A DNA stretch of 64,000 bases from JAFDED01 sp964611635 (GTDB lineage: Bacteria; Desulfobacterota; JAFDED01), in assembly GCA_964611635.1 (NCBI GenBank), contig CAZTAS010000001.1:34764-98763 (forward strand), given 5' to 3'. Below are positions 37,837 to 46,268 of the stretch, one piece after another. A program made the translations under genes and the position numbers. How positions within the stretch are numbered: the first letter of the stretch is position 1; each line of letters begins with the position of its first letter. The notes under the pieces are model-generated. The model saw nothing but the letters and a program-made list of their open reading frames with translations. It had not been told where the DNA came from and searched no databases.

Positions 37837-39795
37837 ATGAAAGAGGATCTGATCGAGCTAATTCATTGCACCGATATGGACTTATCTCCTTTTCAAGCTG
37901 ATTTTCATATGGAAAAGATTCATCTCACTGATATTGATGATCTTGATAACGATATCTTTCAAGATACTGGCCGGTTGAAGATCTTGTTGGTCGACGAGTC
38001 CAAGGCAAAGTCATTGGGTAAAAACGGTTTGCGTGAGCACGTTGAGCACTCACAACCCATGGTGGTGTTGGGGATTGGAGATGAAGAGCGCTTCTCAGAA
38101 CATAATCTCGGGGAACATCTTTTTTGCTGTATGAAGGTTCCGCTGCAACATGAGGAGTTCTATCGGTCTTTTCGAGGAGCAGGGTTAGTTCTGCGTGAAC
38201 GCAGAAAAAGAATGCAATTGGAGAGGTCCTTGGATGATCGGACGAAAGAAATGACGGAAGTGAACAAAATCGGGATCGCCCTCTCAGCGGAGAGAGACCA
38301 CGATCGGCTTCTTGAAATGATCTTATTAAAAAGCCGAGAGATCACCAATGCCGATGCTGGCAGCCTGTATTTGGTAGAAACCAAACCCACAGGTGAGAAA
38401 CACCTTAGGTTCAAGCTTTCTCAGAACGACTCGGTAGAGTTCAATTTTTCTGAGTATCTTCTACCCATCGATAACCGCAGCATGGCCGGTAATGCAGCCA
38501 TAACAGGAGAAAGCATCAATATAGAGGATGTTTATGACCTTCTTACCCACAATCGCTCTTTTGATGAAAAGATCGGCTATAGAACAAAATCTGTGCTGAC
38601 CGTCCCCATGAAAAATCATAAAAATGAGATTATCGGAGTTCTGCAGCTTATAAATTGCAAGAAAAATAAGGAGACCCGCCTATACCCACCTTCCATTGCC
38701 GAGAAAGAGACTATTCCCTTCGATGATCGATGTGCGGAGTTGATCATGTCCCTGGCCAGCCAGGCTGCCGTTGCAATCGAAAATAATCAACTGTACGAAA
38801 ACATCCAGCGGCTTTTCGAGGGGTTTGTGACCGCATCCGCGACGGCGATTGAACAGCGAGATCCCACGACCTCAGGTCATTCCCAGCGTGTGGCCACCCT
38901 GACCATCGGGCTGGCGGAGAGCGTAGATCGCATAGAAGATGGTCCTTATCATTTCGTGAAATTCAGCCGCGATCAGATCAAAGAGTTGCAGTATGCATCC
39001 CTTCTCCATGACTTTGGAAAGGTTGGTGTTAGGGAAAACATCTTGGTCAAGGCCAAAAAGCTTTATCCGGACAAGCTCGAGCTGATCAAGGCACGCTTTA
39101 ATTTCATTAAAAAGCAAATTGAATCCGAGTATTCCCGGAAAAAAATCGACTATCTGCTTAAACAGGGTCAGGAAAACTATCTTTCTCACTTCCAGCTTCT
39201 GGACCATTACATGAAGGAAGAGTTGGAAGAGGTGAAGAGATACATTCAAATGATTATCAACATGAATGAACCCATCCCTATGCCCTGGGGCAGCTTCGAG
39301 CAGTTGGTGGAGATTGCCACGCGTACCTATCGTGACATTTATGGTCAGATATGCCATTTTCTTGCGGAAGACGAAGTACGCATTCTGTCCATTCGGAAAG
39401 GAAGCCTGGATGATCGAGAAAGGCTTGAGATCGAATCCCATGCTACCCATACATTCCATTTCTTGAAGAAAATTCCCTGGATGAATGAGTTTAAGGACAT
39501 CCCCAGAATTGCTTACGCTCATCATGAAAAGCTAAACGGCAAGGGTTATCCAAACCGCCTGGTAGCTGAGGAGATACCTATTCAATCTAGAATGATCACC
39601 GTATCAGACATTTATGATGCACTTACAGCCTGGGATCGACCGTACAAAAGGTCGGTCTCCGTGGATAAGGCTTTAGATATCCTAAAAGAGGAGGCAGAAG
39701 ATGGATTCTTGGACACAGAGCTGATCCGTATTTTTATTGACGCAAAAATCTTTAATCTGGTGACCAAGGGTGATTGGAGGCCAACCGACCTGTGA
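37837..39795 (+). CDS. GAF-HD-GYP phosphodiesterase-like protein with a large HD insertion
   Basis: The 652 residues begin with a degenerate receiver-like region (about 1-120) and a short coiled coil. A GAF domain (about 150-320) and an HD-GYP domain (about 325-640) follow. His348, HD 391-392 and GK 394-395 are present, and the second half has HHEKLNGKGYP (562-572) and Asp591. Two things are odd: about 110 extra helical residues (about 410-525) separate the two halves, and the usual HHExxDGxGYP reads LNGKGYP. HD-GYP enzymes cleave cyclic-di-GMP or cGAMP; whether this one does needs testing. GAGGGAGG precedes the ATG. It is the first gene of a three-gene plus-strand cassette. Confidence 0.88.
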   Translation: MKEDLIELIHCTDMDLSPFQADFHMEKIHLTDIDDLDNDIFQDTGRLKILLVDESKAKSLGKNGLREHVEHSQPMVVLGIGDEERFSEHNLGEHLFCCMKVPLQHEEFYRSFRGAGLVLRERRKRMQLERSLDDRTKEMTEVNKIGIALSAERDHDRLLEMILLKSREITNADAGSLYLVETKPTGEKHLRFKLSQNDSVEFNFSEYLLPIDNRSMAGNAAITGESINIEDVYDLLTHNRSFDEKIGYRTKSVLTVPMKNHKNEIIGVLQLINCKKNKETRLYPPSIAEKETIPFDDRCAELIMSLASQAAVAIENNQLYENIQRLFEGFVTASATAIEQRDPTTSGHSQRVATLTIGLAESVDRIEDGPYHFVKFSRDQIKELQYASLLHDFGKVGVRENILVKAKKLYPDKLELIKARFNFIKKQIESEYSRKKIDYLLKQGQENYLSHFQLLDHYMKEELEEVKRYIQMIINMNEPIPMPWGSFEQLVEIATRTYRDIYGQICHFLAEDEVRILSIRKGSLDDRERLEIESHATHTFHFLKKIPWMNEFKDIPRIAYAHHEKLNGKGYPNRLVAEEIPIQSRMITVSDIYDALTAWDRPYKRSVSVDKALDILKEEAEDGFLDTELIRIFIDAKIFNLVTKGDWRPTDL

Positions 39796-39796
39796 A

Positions 39797-41467
39797 ATGT
39801 TTGTGGAAATTATCCATCATTATTGGGCTAAAAAAGTGGGCCCATTTGCTTTTTTAATGTTGGCCATACTGATCTCGGGTTGCCAAGACAAAAACGATTC
39901 TGCCCTCTTACCTCTAAGTTCCCCTGATCAGTTGGAACCCGCGTATGGCGATGCCATCATTTTCGGATCAATCGGTGATGCCAGTAACCTCATCCCTTTT
40001 CTGGCATCTGACAGCGCATCCCATCAAATTGGCGATCTGGTTTATAATGGTCTTGTCAAATATGATAAAGATTTAAACATCGTGGGAGATCTGGCCGAGT
40101 CATGGGAGATTGCCCCCGACGGATTGTCTATCACTTTTCATCTTTGTAAAGATGTCCGGTTTCACGATGGGGCACCCTGTAGCGTGGAGGATGTTTTTTT
40201 TACTTTCAATACGATCCTGGACCCCAAGGTTCCCACAGCTTATAAAGAAGATTATAGCAGAGTCACAGATTTCCAAAAAATCAACAATACGACTTTTAAA
40301 GTGTTTTATAAAGAGATTTATGCCCCAGCCCTAATAAGTTGGGGTGCACTTTCGGTTTTGCCAAGCCACCTGTTAAGATTCTCGGATATTACCAAAAGCC
40401 CTTTGACGCGAAGTCCAGTAGGTACTGGGCCATACCGTTTTAAGGAATGGAAAACTCAGGAGAAGATTGTCCTAGTCTCTTTCCCCGAGTATTTCGGAGG
40501 CCGGTCATATATCTATCAATTTATCTTCCGGGTCATACCCGATCAAGCCACAATGTACCTGGAACTCAAAGCTGGTGGCCTCGATTTCATGTTCTTGACC
40601 CCTCTTCAATATGCACGAGCAACAAATTCAAAATTTTTCAAAAAAAACTTTAAAAAATATCGATATCTTTCGAGCGGATATACATATCTTGGATACAACT
40701 TGAAACGCCCCATGTTTCAGGACAAGCGGGTTCGCCAGGCATTATCATATGCAATTGACAAGCAGGAAATCATCGATGGAGTGCTATTCGGCTTGGGGCG
40801 CATATGCACAGGTCCTTACAAGCCCGCTACGTTCTGGTACAATCCCAATGTACGCCGATATCCCCATGATCCTGAGAAGGCTAAAAAGCTGCTTGAGGAG
40901 GCAGGATGGAAGGACACCGATGGCGATGGCATCCTGGATAAGGATGGTCGCCCGTTTGCTTTTACAATCCTGACCAATCAGGGGAACGAAACGCGCAAAA
41001 AAACTGGGGAGATTATTCAGCGGCACCTATCGAAGCTGGGTATCCGGGTCAGTTTGAGGATCATTGAGTGGGCAGCTTTTATCAGCCAGTTTATCGATAA
41101 GCGCGAATTTGATGCAACCCTGCTCGGATGGAATATAGTGCCCGATCCCAATCTGATTAACGTCTGGCACTCCAGCAAGACTGGAGAAGGGGAACTGAAC
41201 TTCATCGGTTTCCAGAACGATGAGGCGGATCGGATGCTGGAGATGGGGGTCAGAACATTTGACCGATGGGAGCGGAAGAAATATTATGACCGATTTCAAG
41301 AGATTCTCGCTGAAGAACAACCTTACACTTTCCTTTTTCTGCCTGACGATTTACCCATTATCCATGCACGGTTTCAAAATATCCACCCTGCCCCGGCGGG
41401 CATTATGCATAATTTTATCCGATGGTATGTGCCCAAAAGCCTGCAGCGATATTTTCTTCAGCCTTGA
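39797..41467 (+). CDS. peptide-type ABC substrate-binding lipoprotein (SBP family 5)
   Basis: From ATG 39797 the protein has a lipoprotein signal: a basic start, a hydrophobic core (about 15-26) and lipobox LISGC with Cys29. The mature part is a family 5 solute-binding protein (YDKDLNIVGDLAESWEI, VRFHDGAPCSVEDVFFTF, RSPVGTGPYRFKEW, ALSYAIDKQEII). A GTG at 39770 is an alternative start that overlaps the HD-GYP gene; GGAGG at 39776-39780 is far (16 bases) from the ATG. No permease or ATPase gene is adjacent, so it may serve the OppDF pair at 25-27 kb or act as a sensor. Confidence 0.9.
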   Translation: MFVEIIHHYWAKKVGPFAFLMLAILISGCQDKNDSALLPLSSPDQLEPAYGDAIIFGSIGDASNLIPFLASDSASHQIGDLVYNGLVKYDKDLNIVGDLAESWEIAPDGLSITFHLCKDVRFHDGAPCSVEDVFFTFNTILDPKVPTAYKEDYSRVTDFQKINNTTFKVFYKEIYAPALISWGALSVLPSHLLRFSDITKSPLTRSPVGTGPYRFKEWKTQEKIVLVSFPEYFGGRSYIYQFIFRVIPDQATMYLELKAGGLDFMFLTPLQYARATNSKFFKKNFKKYRYLSSGYTYLGYNLKRPMFQDKRVRQALSYAIDKQEIIDGVLFGLGRICTGPYKPATFWYNPNVRRYPHDPEKAKKLLEEAGWKDTDGDGILDKDGRPFAFTILTNQGNETRKKTGEIIQRHLSKLGIRVSLRIIEWAAFISQFIDKREFDATLLGWNIVPDPNLINVWHSSKTGEGELNFIGFQNDEADRMLEMGVRTFDRWERKKYYDRFQEILAEEQPYTFLFLPDDLPIIHARFQNIHPAPAGIMHNFIRWYVPKSLQRYFLQP

Positions 41468-41503
41468 AACGGCTTGATGCAAGACATAGTTAAAGGTCAC
41501 GAT

Positions 41504-42862
41504 ATGCCGGGAGATACTCAAAAATTAAAGATTCCTGCACAGGGATGGATCGGTCTTGTTTTTTTGATCGTCAACGAAATACTCATGTTGCAAGGAGTAG
41601 AGCCTTTTGCATCCTATTTTTACTCTTTTGCGTGGTGGTCGTATATCCTTCTGGTGGATGGAATCGTATACTGGCGAAAAGGGAATTCCTTGCTTGTAAA
41701 CCGTCGGCGAGAGTTCTTGACGATGGTGCCATGGTCGGTGGCTTTCTGGCTTGTGTTCGAGGCGTTTAACTTCCAGTTGAAAAACTGGTATTACGCCAAT
41801 ATGGAGATTTTTCTGCCAGCCCGGTGGATCGGCTATTTCATAGCCTACGCCACTGTCTTGCCGGGATTGTTTGAGACCCTGGAGCTTCTGGAATCATTTG
41901 ATCTTTTATCCGGAGTCAAAGGGCCGCGTCATCGTTTTTCCCCGACTGCACTTTTGGTCATGACAATTATTGGCGCGGCCATGTTGATAATCACATTGAT
42001 CTTTCCACGGCATGCCTTTCCTCTGATATGGCTTGGATTCGTCTTCCTGCTGGATCCAATTGTCTACCACTTTGGAGGACGGTCTCTGCTCCAAAAGATG
42101 GAGGAGGAAGGCCCCGTAAAAATTTACCGGCTCATGATCGCCGGTATTGTCTGCGGGTTTCTTTGGGAATTCTGGAACTTTTGGGCAAGGATCAAGTGGC
42201 ACTATACTGTCCCTTTCTTTGATGAAATAAAGCTTTTTGAAATGCACGTATTGGGGTTTCTGGGATTTGCTCCATTCGCAGTGGAATGCTACGTGATGTA
42301 TTCCTTCGTATGCCTTTTCCGGGATAGCCGATGGTGGGAGGCCGATGTAATTTATCCATCCAGCTCGACTCCTGTCAGATACGTGAAACGGACATTGCTT
42401 ACAGCAGCCGGCATGATACTTTTTTTTCTCATGATGTTCCATGCAATGGATAATTATACGGTGGACTCATACGCATCCAGAATGGGAGATTTCAGCGCCG
42501 TTTCCACTGAGGAGCAAAGGCGGATGGAAAGCCTGAATGTGGACCGGGTGGAAGATTTCAATCGTTGGGCACGAAAGCTGGGAGCAAGTGGAGTCAGTCA
42601 AGCCCTAGGCATCCCGGAGGGAAAGGCCCGCCGATTGCAGGAGATCGCACGGCTAGCCGGAATCAAGGGAATGGGAGCACGTAATTTTCGCTTATTGGAA
42701 CTGGCGGGGATAGATACCACTGCCAAGCTTGCCCGCCAGGAACCAGATACCCTTTATCATGAATTGCTTTGGGTAAACAATAAGCATCGGATCAGAAATC
42801 AATCTCCCCGACAAGCCATCCTGAAAAATTGGATACTTTCCGCAAAGAATCTTAGTGGGTAG
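41504..42862 (+). CDS. polytopic membrane protein with C-terminal helix-hairpin-helix (DUF4332-like) domain
   Basis: The protein has about nine hydrophobic segments (spread over about residues 14-315 from this start). A soluble C-terminus (about 330-452) follows with two HhH-like repeats: SQALGIPEGKARRLQEIARL and AGIKGMGARNFRLLELAGID, the latter resembling DUF4332. Many Trp and Tyr residues sit at the helix ends. ATG 41504 has AAAGGT seven bases upstream; the frame is open to TTG 41474. It begins just after the lipoprotein gene and is likely in the same operon. I do not recognise the membrane part, and the combination with an HhH tail is unusual. Confidence 0.8.
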   Translation: MPGDTQKLKIPAQGWIGLVFLIVNEILMLQGVEPFASYFYSFAWWSYILLVDGIVYWRKGNSLLVNRRREFLTMVPWSVAFWLVFEAFNFQLKNWYYANMEIFLPARWIGYFIAYATVLPGLFETLELLESFDLLSGVKGPRHRFSPTALLVMTIIGAAMLIITLIFPRHAFPLIWLGFVFLLDPIVYHFGGRSLLQKMEEEGPVKIYRLMIAGIVCGFLWEFWNFWARIKWHYTVPFFDEIKLFEMHVLGFLGFAPFAVECYVMYSFVCLFRDSRWWEADVIYPSSSTPVRYVKRTLLTAAGMILFFLMMFHAMDNYTVDSYASRMGDFSAVSTEEQRRMESLNVDRVEDFNRWARKLGASGVSQALGIPEGKARRLQEIARLAGIKGMGARNFRLLELAGIDTTAKLARQEPDTLYHELLWVNNKHRIRNQSPRQAILKNWILSAKNLSG

Positions 42863-43200
42863 TAAGGGGATAGAAAATATAACATTTTTATCTTTCGCGC
42901 CGCCGCAATCGGTATGGCAAATTAGCACGGAATGATAAGGATTCACAATTCTTAGCGTGACTGAAAAACAGATTAACAAAGGCCTCCGTCAAAGATTAGC
43001 GATCGCAACTGAGAGAATACTCGAAACTCTGTATTAAAGAGGAAATTCACCGATTCCGGGCCGAGCAACCCGGAATCGAATGGCTTATGTGAATCTTCTA
43101 TGCATGATTATCCCTGATGATTTCGTCTCACGTCAAAATGCCCGTAATTAAATATTCTATGCAAGGGTAGCTTATACCGTTTCCTCCTATATATTGTATG
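42863..43200. other. intergenic region between convergent genes
   Basis: No gene is seen here. A perfect 10-base inverted repeat lies at 43051-43078 (separate entry). The rest shows no repeat or coding signal. Confidence 0.6.
43051..43078. repeat. perfect 10-base inverted repeat (hairpin)
   Basis: CGATTCCGGG (43051-43060) and CCCGGAATCG (43069-43078) are exact reverse complements around an 8-base loop. The strong stem lies between two convergent genes, where a bidirectional terminator would be expected, but no T tract follows on either strand. It may limit 3' decay or read-through, or be an operator. Confidence 0.6.
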
Positions 43201-44307
43201 TTAGAATTTTGGTTCCTCCCATGGAATTCTATGCGCTTCCGCTACCGCACAGCAGGTAAGATATCCCTTGAAAGTGTTGAGGCCTTTCATTAATGCCGGG
43301 TTTTGAGAAAATGCTCGTTCGCACCCCTTGTCGGCGATCTCCAGCGCGTACGAAAGAGTGGAGTTCGTAAGCGCGAAGGTGGAGGTTCTGGGCACATCTG
43401 CTGGCATGTTCGTGACGGCGTAGTGGACTACTCCGTGCATTTTATAAGTGGGATGGGCGTGAGTGGTGGGATGGGTGGTCTCGCAACAACCGCCCTGATC
43501 CACTGCTATGTCCACGATGGCCGAGCCGGACCGCATCTTCTTAACCAAGTTTTCACTGATTAAAATAGGTGCCCGGGCTCCGGGTATTAACACTGCACCT
43601 ATCACTAAGTCGGCGCTGACGACTTCCTCTTCGATGTTTCCACTGTTGGACATAACAGTGGTTATGTGGCCTCCCATTATGTCGCGCACATATCTCAAGC
43701 GAATAGGATTGGTATCGAGCACGCTGACACGCGCACCAATACCCACGGCTATCTGGCATGCATTGGTTCCTACGATACCAGCTCCCAATATGACAATCTT
43801 GGCTGGCGGAACTCCAGATACACCACTGAGTAATACTCCAGAGCCGCCATTTCTCGACTCCAGGCAAAAGGCACCTTTTTGAATGGAGAGCCTTCCGGCC
43901 ACCTCGCTCATAGGGGCCAGCAGAGGTAGCGATCCATCGCCCAGTTGAATCGTTTCATAAGCAATCCCGATGACTTTTTTCTTCAATAGGGTGCGGGTTA
44001 GATCTGAGTTGGCAGCAAGATGCAAATAGGTAAAAAGGATCTGGCCCTCGCGAAGAAGCTCGTATTCTGATTCCAGGGGTTCTTTGACCTTGATGACAAA
44101 GTCGGCCTTTTTCCATATAGAACACGCCTCATCAACAATATCCGCCCCTGCATCAAGATATTGCTCGTTTGATATCCCACTTCCCAGGCCTGCATTCTGT
44201 TCCACCAAGACTCGATGTCCATGGCCTACAAGTGTCATGACGCCAGCGGGTGTAATAGCCACACGGTTTTCCTCGGCCTTGATCTCTTTAGGCACCCCCA
44301 CGATCAT
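43201..44307 (-). CDS. ald: alanine dehydrogenase
   Basis: Ald interconverts L-alanine and pyruvate with NAD. It has the N-terminal MIVGVPKEIKAEENRVAITPAG, KVKEPLESEYELLR, TYLHLAAN and the NAD-binding VVILGAGIVGTNACQIAVG-like stretch, then YAVTNMPADVPRTSTFALTN near the end. GGAG lies seven bases before ATG 44307; ATG 44310 is also open. It is convergent with the membrane-HhH gene and divergent from the zincin-like gene. Confidence 0.95.
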   Translation of the reverse strand: MIVGVPKEIKAEENRVAITPAGVMTLVGHGHRVLVEQNAGLGSGISNEQYLDAGADIVDEACSIWKKADFVIKVKEPLESEYELLREGQILFTYLHLAANSDLTRTLLKKKVIGIAYETIQLGDGSLPLLAPMSEVAGRLSIQKGAFCLESRNGGSGVLLSGVSGVPPAKIVILGAGIVGTNACQIAVGIGARVSVLDTNPIRLRYVRDIMGGHITTVMSNSGNIEEEVVSADLVIGAVLIPGARAPILISENLVKKMRSGSAIVDIAVDQGGCCETTHPTTHAHPTYKMHGVVHYAVTNMPADVPRTSTFALTNSTLSYALEIADKGCERAFSQNPALMKGLNTFKGYLTCCAVAEAHRIPWEEPKF

Positions 44308-44381
44308 CATTTTACTCCTTTCTCATTCTCATTTCTCAGGCAATTGAACATGCTCTATTCAATTTTTAGGAGATGATATAG

Positions 44382-44453
44382 ATGGAACCATTTTCAATCA
44401 AAAAACATTTTATGGATATGATTCCAAAAGTTCAAGAAAGAAAACATTCTTAA
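44382..44453 (+). CDS. possible 23-codon leader or small peptide
   Basis: ATG 44382 follows AGGAG (44368-44372) by nine bases and opens a 23-codon frame (MEPFSIKKHFMDMIPKVQER...) with a TAA at 44451-44453, about 60 bases before the zincin-like gene. A well-spaced ribosome site makes it notable, but a frame this short is often chance. Confidence 0.2.
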   Translation: MEPFSIKKHFMDMIPKVQERKHS

Positions 44454-44516
44454 CCCTTTTATATTGAGAAAACACTTTGTTCATGATATATTATAAAAAA
44501 TTGATTTTCATTTAGT

Positions 44517-45065
44517 ATGAGATTGTGGGTCCGAATGAATACGTCAGTATGTTTCGATCAATCTGATCTTAAGACTGTGTGGGCAGCGACACAGTATGCA
44601 GAAGATCTTTCATGCCGATATTTCAGACTAAAGGAAATATTTACTAAGCATCTGGCATATGAGTATCGAACATTGTCAGATTTAAATGATCACGAAATTA
44701 TTGACCACGGATTTGCTCATCTTGTTAGATATCGTTTAAAGCCTCATAAAATTTTGCCCGATCCACATTACAGGGAACTTTATTCTATTTGTCTTCAGGA
44801 TCATCGTATTCTGGACGTCGTCAAGAATCGCCAAGATGGTGTTCAATTGAAACCCCTCATGCTTTATATCATGACGCATGAGCTGATCCACATTATCCGA
44901 TTCAGCAAGTTCAACCAGGATTTTGACGCCTCATCCTCAATACGAGAAGAAGAAGAAAAAAGTGTTCATACGATAACATATGAGGTTCTGCGAAAATTAG
45001 AAGACCGTGGAGTTAATTGGGTGCTGGACTGCTATAGCCCTTTCCGAAATCCAAATGTCCAATAA
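44517..45065 (+). CDS. small zincin-like protein with HELIH motif
   Basis: The 182-residue protein has no clear family name. Its centre reads LMLYIMTHELIHIIRF, a HExxH zinc motif (His121, Glu122, His125) in a predicted helix, followed by an acidic helix (EEEE 144-147, His151) that could supply a third ligand. There is no signal peptide, so it is probably cytoplasmic. It is shorter than most proteases, so it may be a minimal peptidase or a zinc-binding scaffold. The zinc-ribbon gene fmdB-like follows after about 170 bases. Confidence 0.65.
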   Translation: MRLWVRMNTSVCFDQSDLKTVWAATQYAEDLSCRYFRLKEIFTKHLAYEYRTLSDLNDHEIIDHGFAHLVRYRLKPHKILPDPHYRELYSICLQDHRILDVVKNRQDGVQLKPLMLYIMTHELIHIIRFSKFNQDFDASSSIREEEEKSVHTITYEVLRKLEDRGVNWVLDCYSPFRNPNVQ

Positions 45066-45238
45066 TAAAACGCTTCTTGACTTGACATGGCCCATTATGA
45101 GGATTAATTTAATAGTAAAATTCGAATTGAATAAATCTCTGGAAATGCTTCAAAGGCAAAGTAGATTTAAGAACTTCGCTGAGCAGCCATAAATGATCCT
45201 TTACAAATTGAATTTTATATTGGGAGGAGGTTTTTATT

Positions 45239-45517
45239 GTGCCTGTTTATGAGTATCGATGCAGTGCTTGTGGAAAGACATTCGAAAAACTTCAAAAGTT
45301 CTCCGATCCGCCCTTGCAAAATTGTCCTTCTTGCTCAGGAAATGTGTCTAAGATAATTTCTCCGTGCACCTTTCATTTAAAAGGACAAGGTTGGTATGTA
45401 ACCGATTATGCACGTAAATCATCATCTTCCAGTGCATCAAGCCGGAATAACGGCTCCTCCAGCAGCGAAGAGAAAGCCGGTAACAAGAAAGAAAAGACAA
45501 GTAAGGTCGAGGATTGA
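45239..45517 (+). CDS. FmdB-family zinc-ribbon protein
   Basis: It starts at GTG 45239 after a near-perfect GGGAGGAGG (45222-45230). The N-terminus MPVYEYRCSACGKTFE is the FmdB/regulatory signature, with a four-Cys ribbon (Cys8, Cys11, Cys29, Cys32). The C-terminal 40 residues are a Ser- and Lys-rich disordered tail. FmdB was first linked to amidase/formamidase regulation, but the family's role is unclear. Confidence 0.88.
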   Translation: MPVYEYRCSACGKTFEKLQKFSDPPLQNCPSCSGNVSKIISPCTFHLKGQGWYVTDYARKSSSSSASSRNNGSSSSEEKAGNKKEKTSKVED

Positions 45518-45729
45518 TTTTTAACAATCACCAGTAAACGAAAAAGGGATCGTTCAACAACAAGTTATCTTTATCTCTTGGGTAAAAGAGTGGCCAGGAT
45601 TTATTGCTCAGCTCAATCCATGATGAAGAAAACTCCAACAGGGAAAGGGGTCATATTCAATTTCGTGTGTAAACCATATAAAGAAAATCACACAGAGATC
45701 TTAGCAATTTTTTAATGGAATGCTGTCTA

Positions 45730-46020
45730 TCAAATTAACTCACCATTGATTTTCTTTTTCAATACCTTTGAGACTTTAAATGTGAGTACTTTTCGCCCGA
45801 TAATTTCCATTTCTTCCCCAGTCTGAGGGTTTCTCCCACGGCGGGGTTGCTTCTGCCGGATTTGAAATTTTCCGAACCCGCTGATCACCAAATTATTTCC
45901 ATTTCGCATATTTTCCTTCATTATCTCCAGCGTTGTTTCGAATGTCCGTCTCGATAAGTTCTTATCCAAACCTGTTCGTTCCATAATTTTATTAATGATA
46001 TGTTCCTTTTTCAGTGTCAT
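45730..46020 (-). CDS. HU/IHF family DNA-bending protein (IHF alpha-like)
   Basis: This is the second HU/IHF gene of the window. It has the dimer helices, NLVISGFGKFQIR, the DNA arm RRGRNPQTGEE with the intercalating proline and LTFKVSKVLKKKI. ATG 46020 is chosen over the open ATG 46038 because GGAGAGG lies seven bases upstream and it gives the usual N-terminus. The sequence is somewhat divergent. It may pair with the beta-like protein at 5497-5775. Confidence 0.88.
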   Translation of the reverse strand: MTLKKEHIINKIMERTGLDKNLSRRTFETTLEIMKENMRNGNNLVISGFGKFQIRQKQPRRGRNPQTGEEMEIIGRKVLTFKVSKVLKKKINGELI

Positions 46021-46268
46021 GGCATAACCTCTCCGCAATCATTTTTCAAATAATATATCCTTGCGAGAAGATATTCTTCTCTATTTGATTCCTGATTGAT
46101 CTTCGATTTCGAGAGTAAACATATCAAAGATTTTTTCCATTGTCAATTCAAATAATTGATATTTAACAAGAATGATATAAATGTAAAAGCCCGTGATAAG
46201 GGAATGAAATTTGGTGCCTTGCACATCATCAATAATTTTCAAAGACCTATTGAGTATTTTTCATCCGA

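Noticed and set aside
38872..39525. A 217-codon minus-strand open frame opposite the HD-GYP gene
   Set aside because: The sense strand encodes intact HD-GYP motifs over the same bases.
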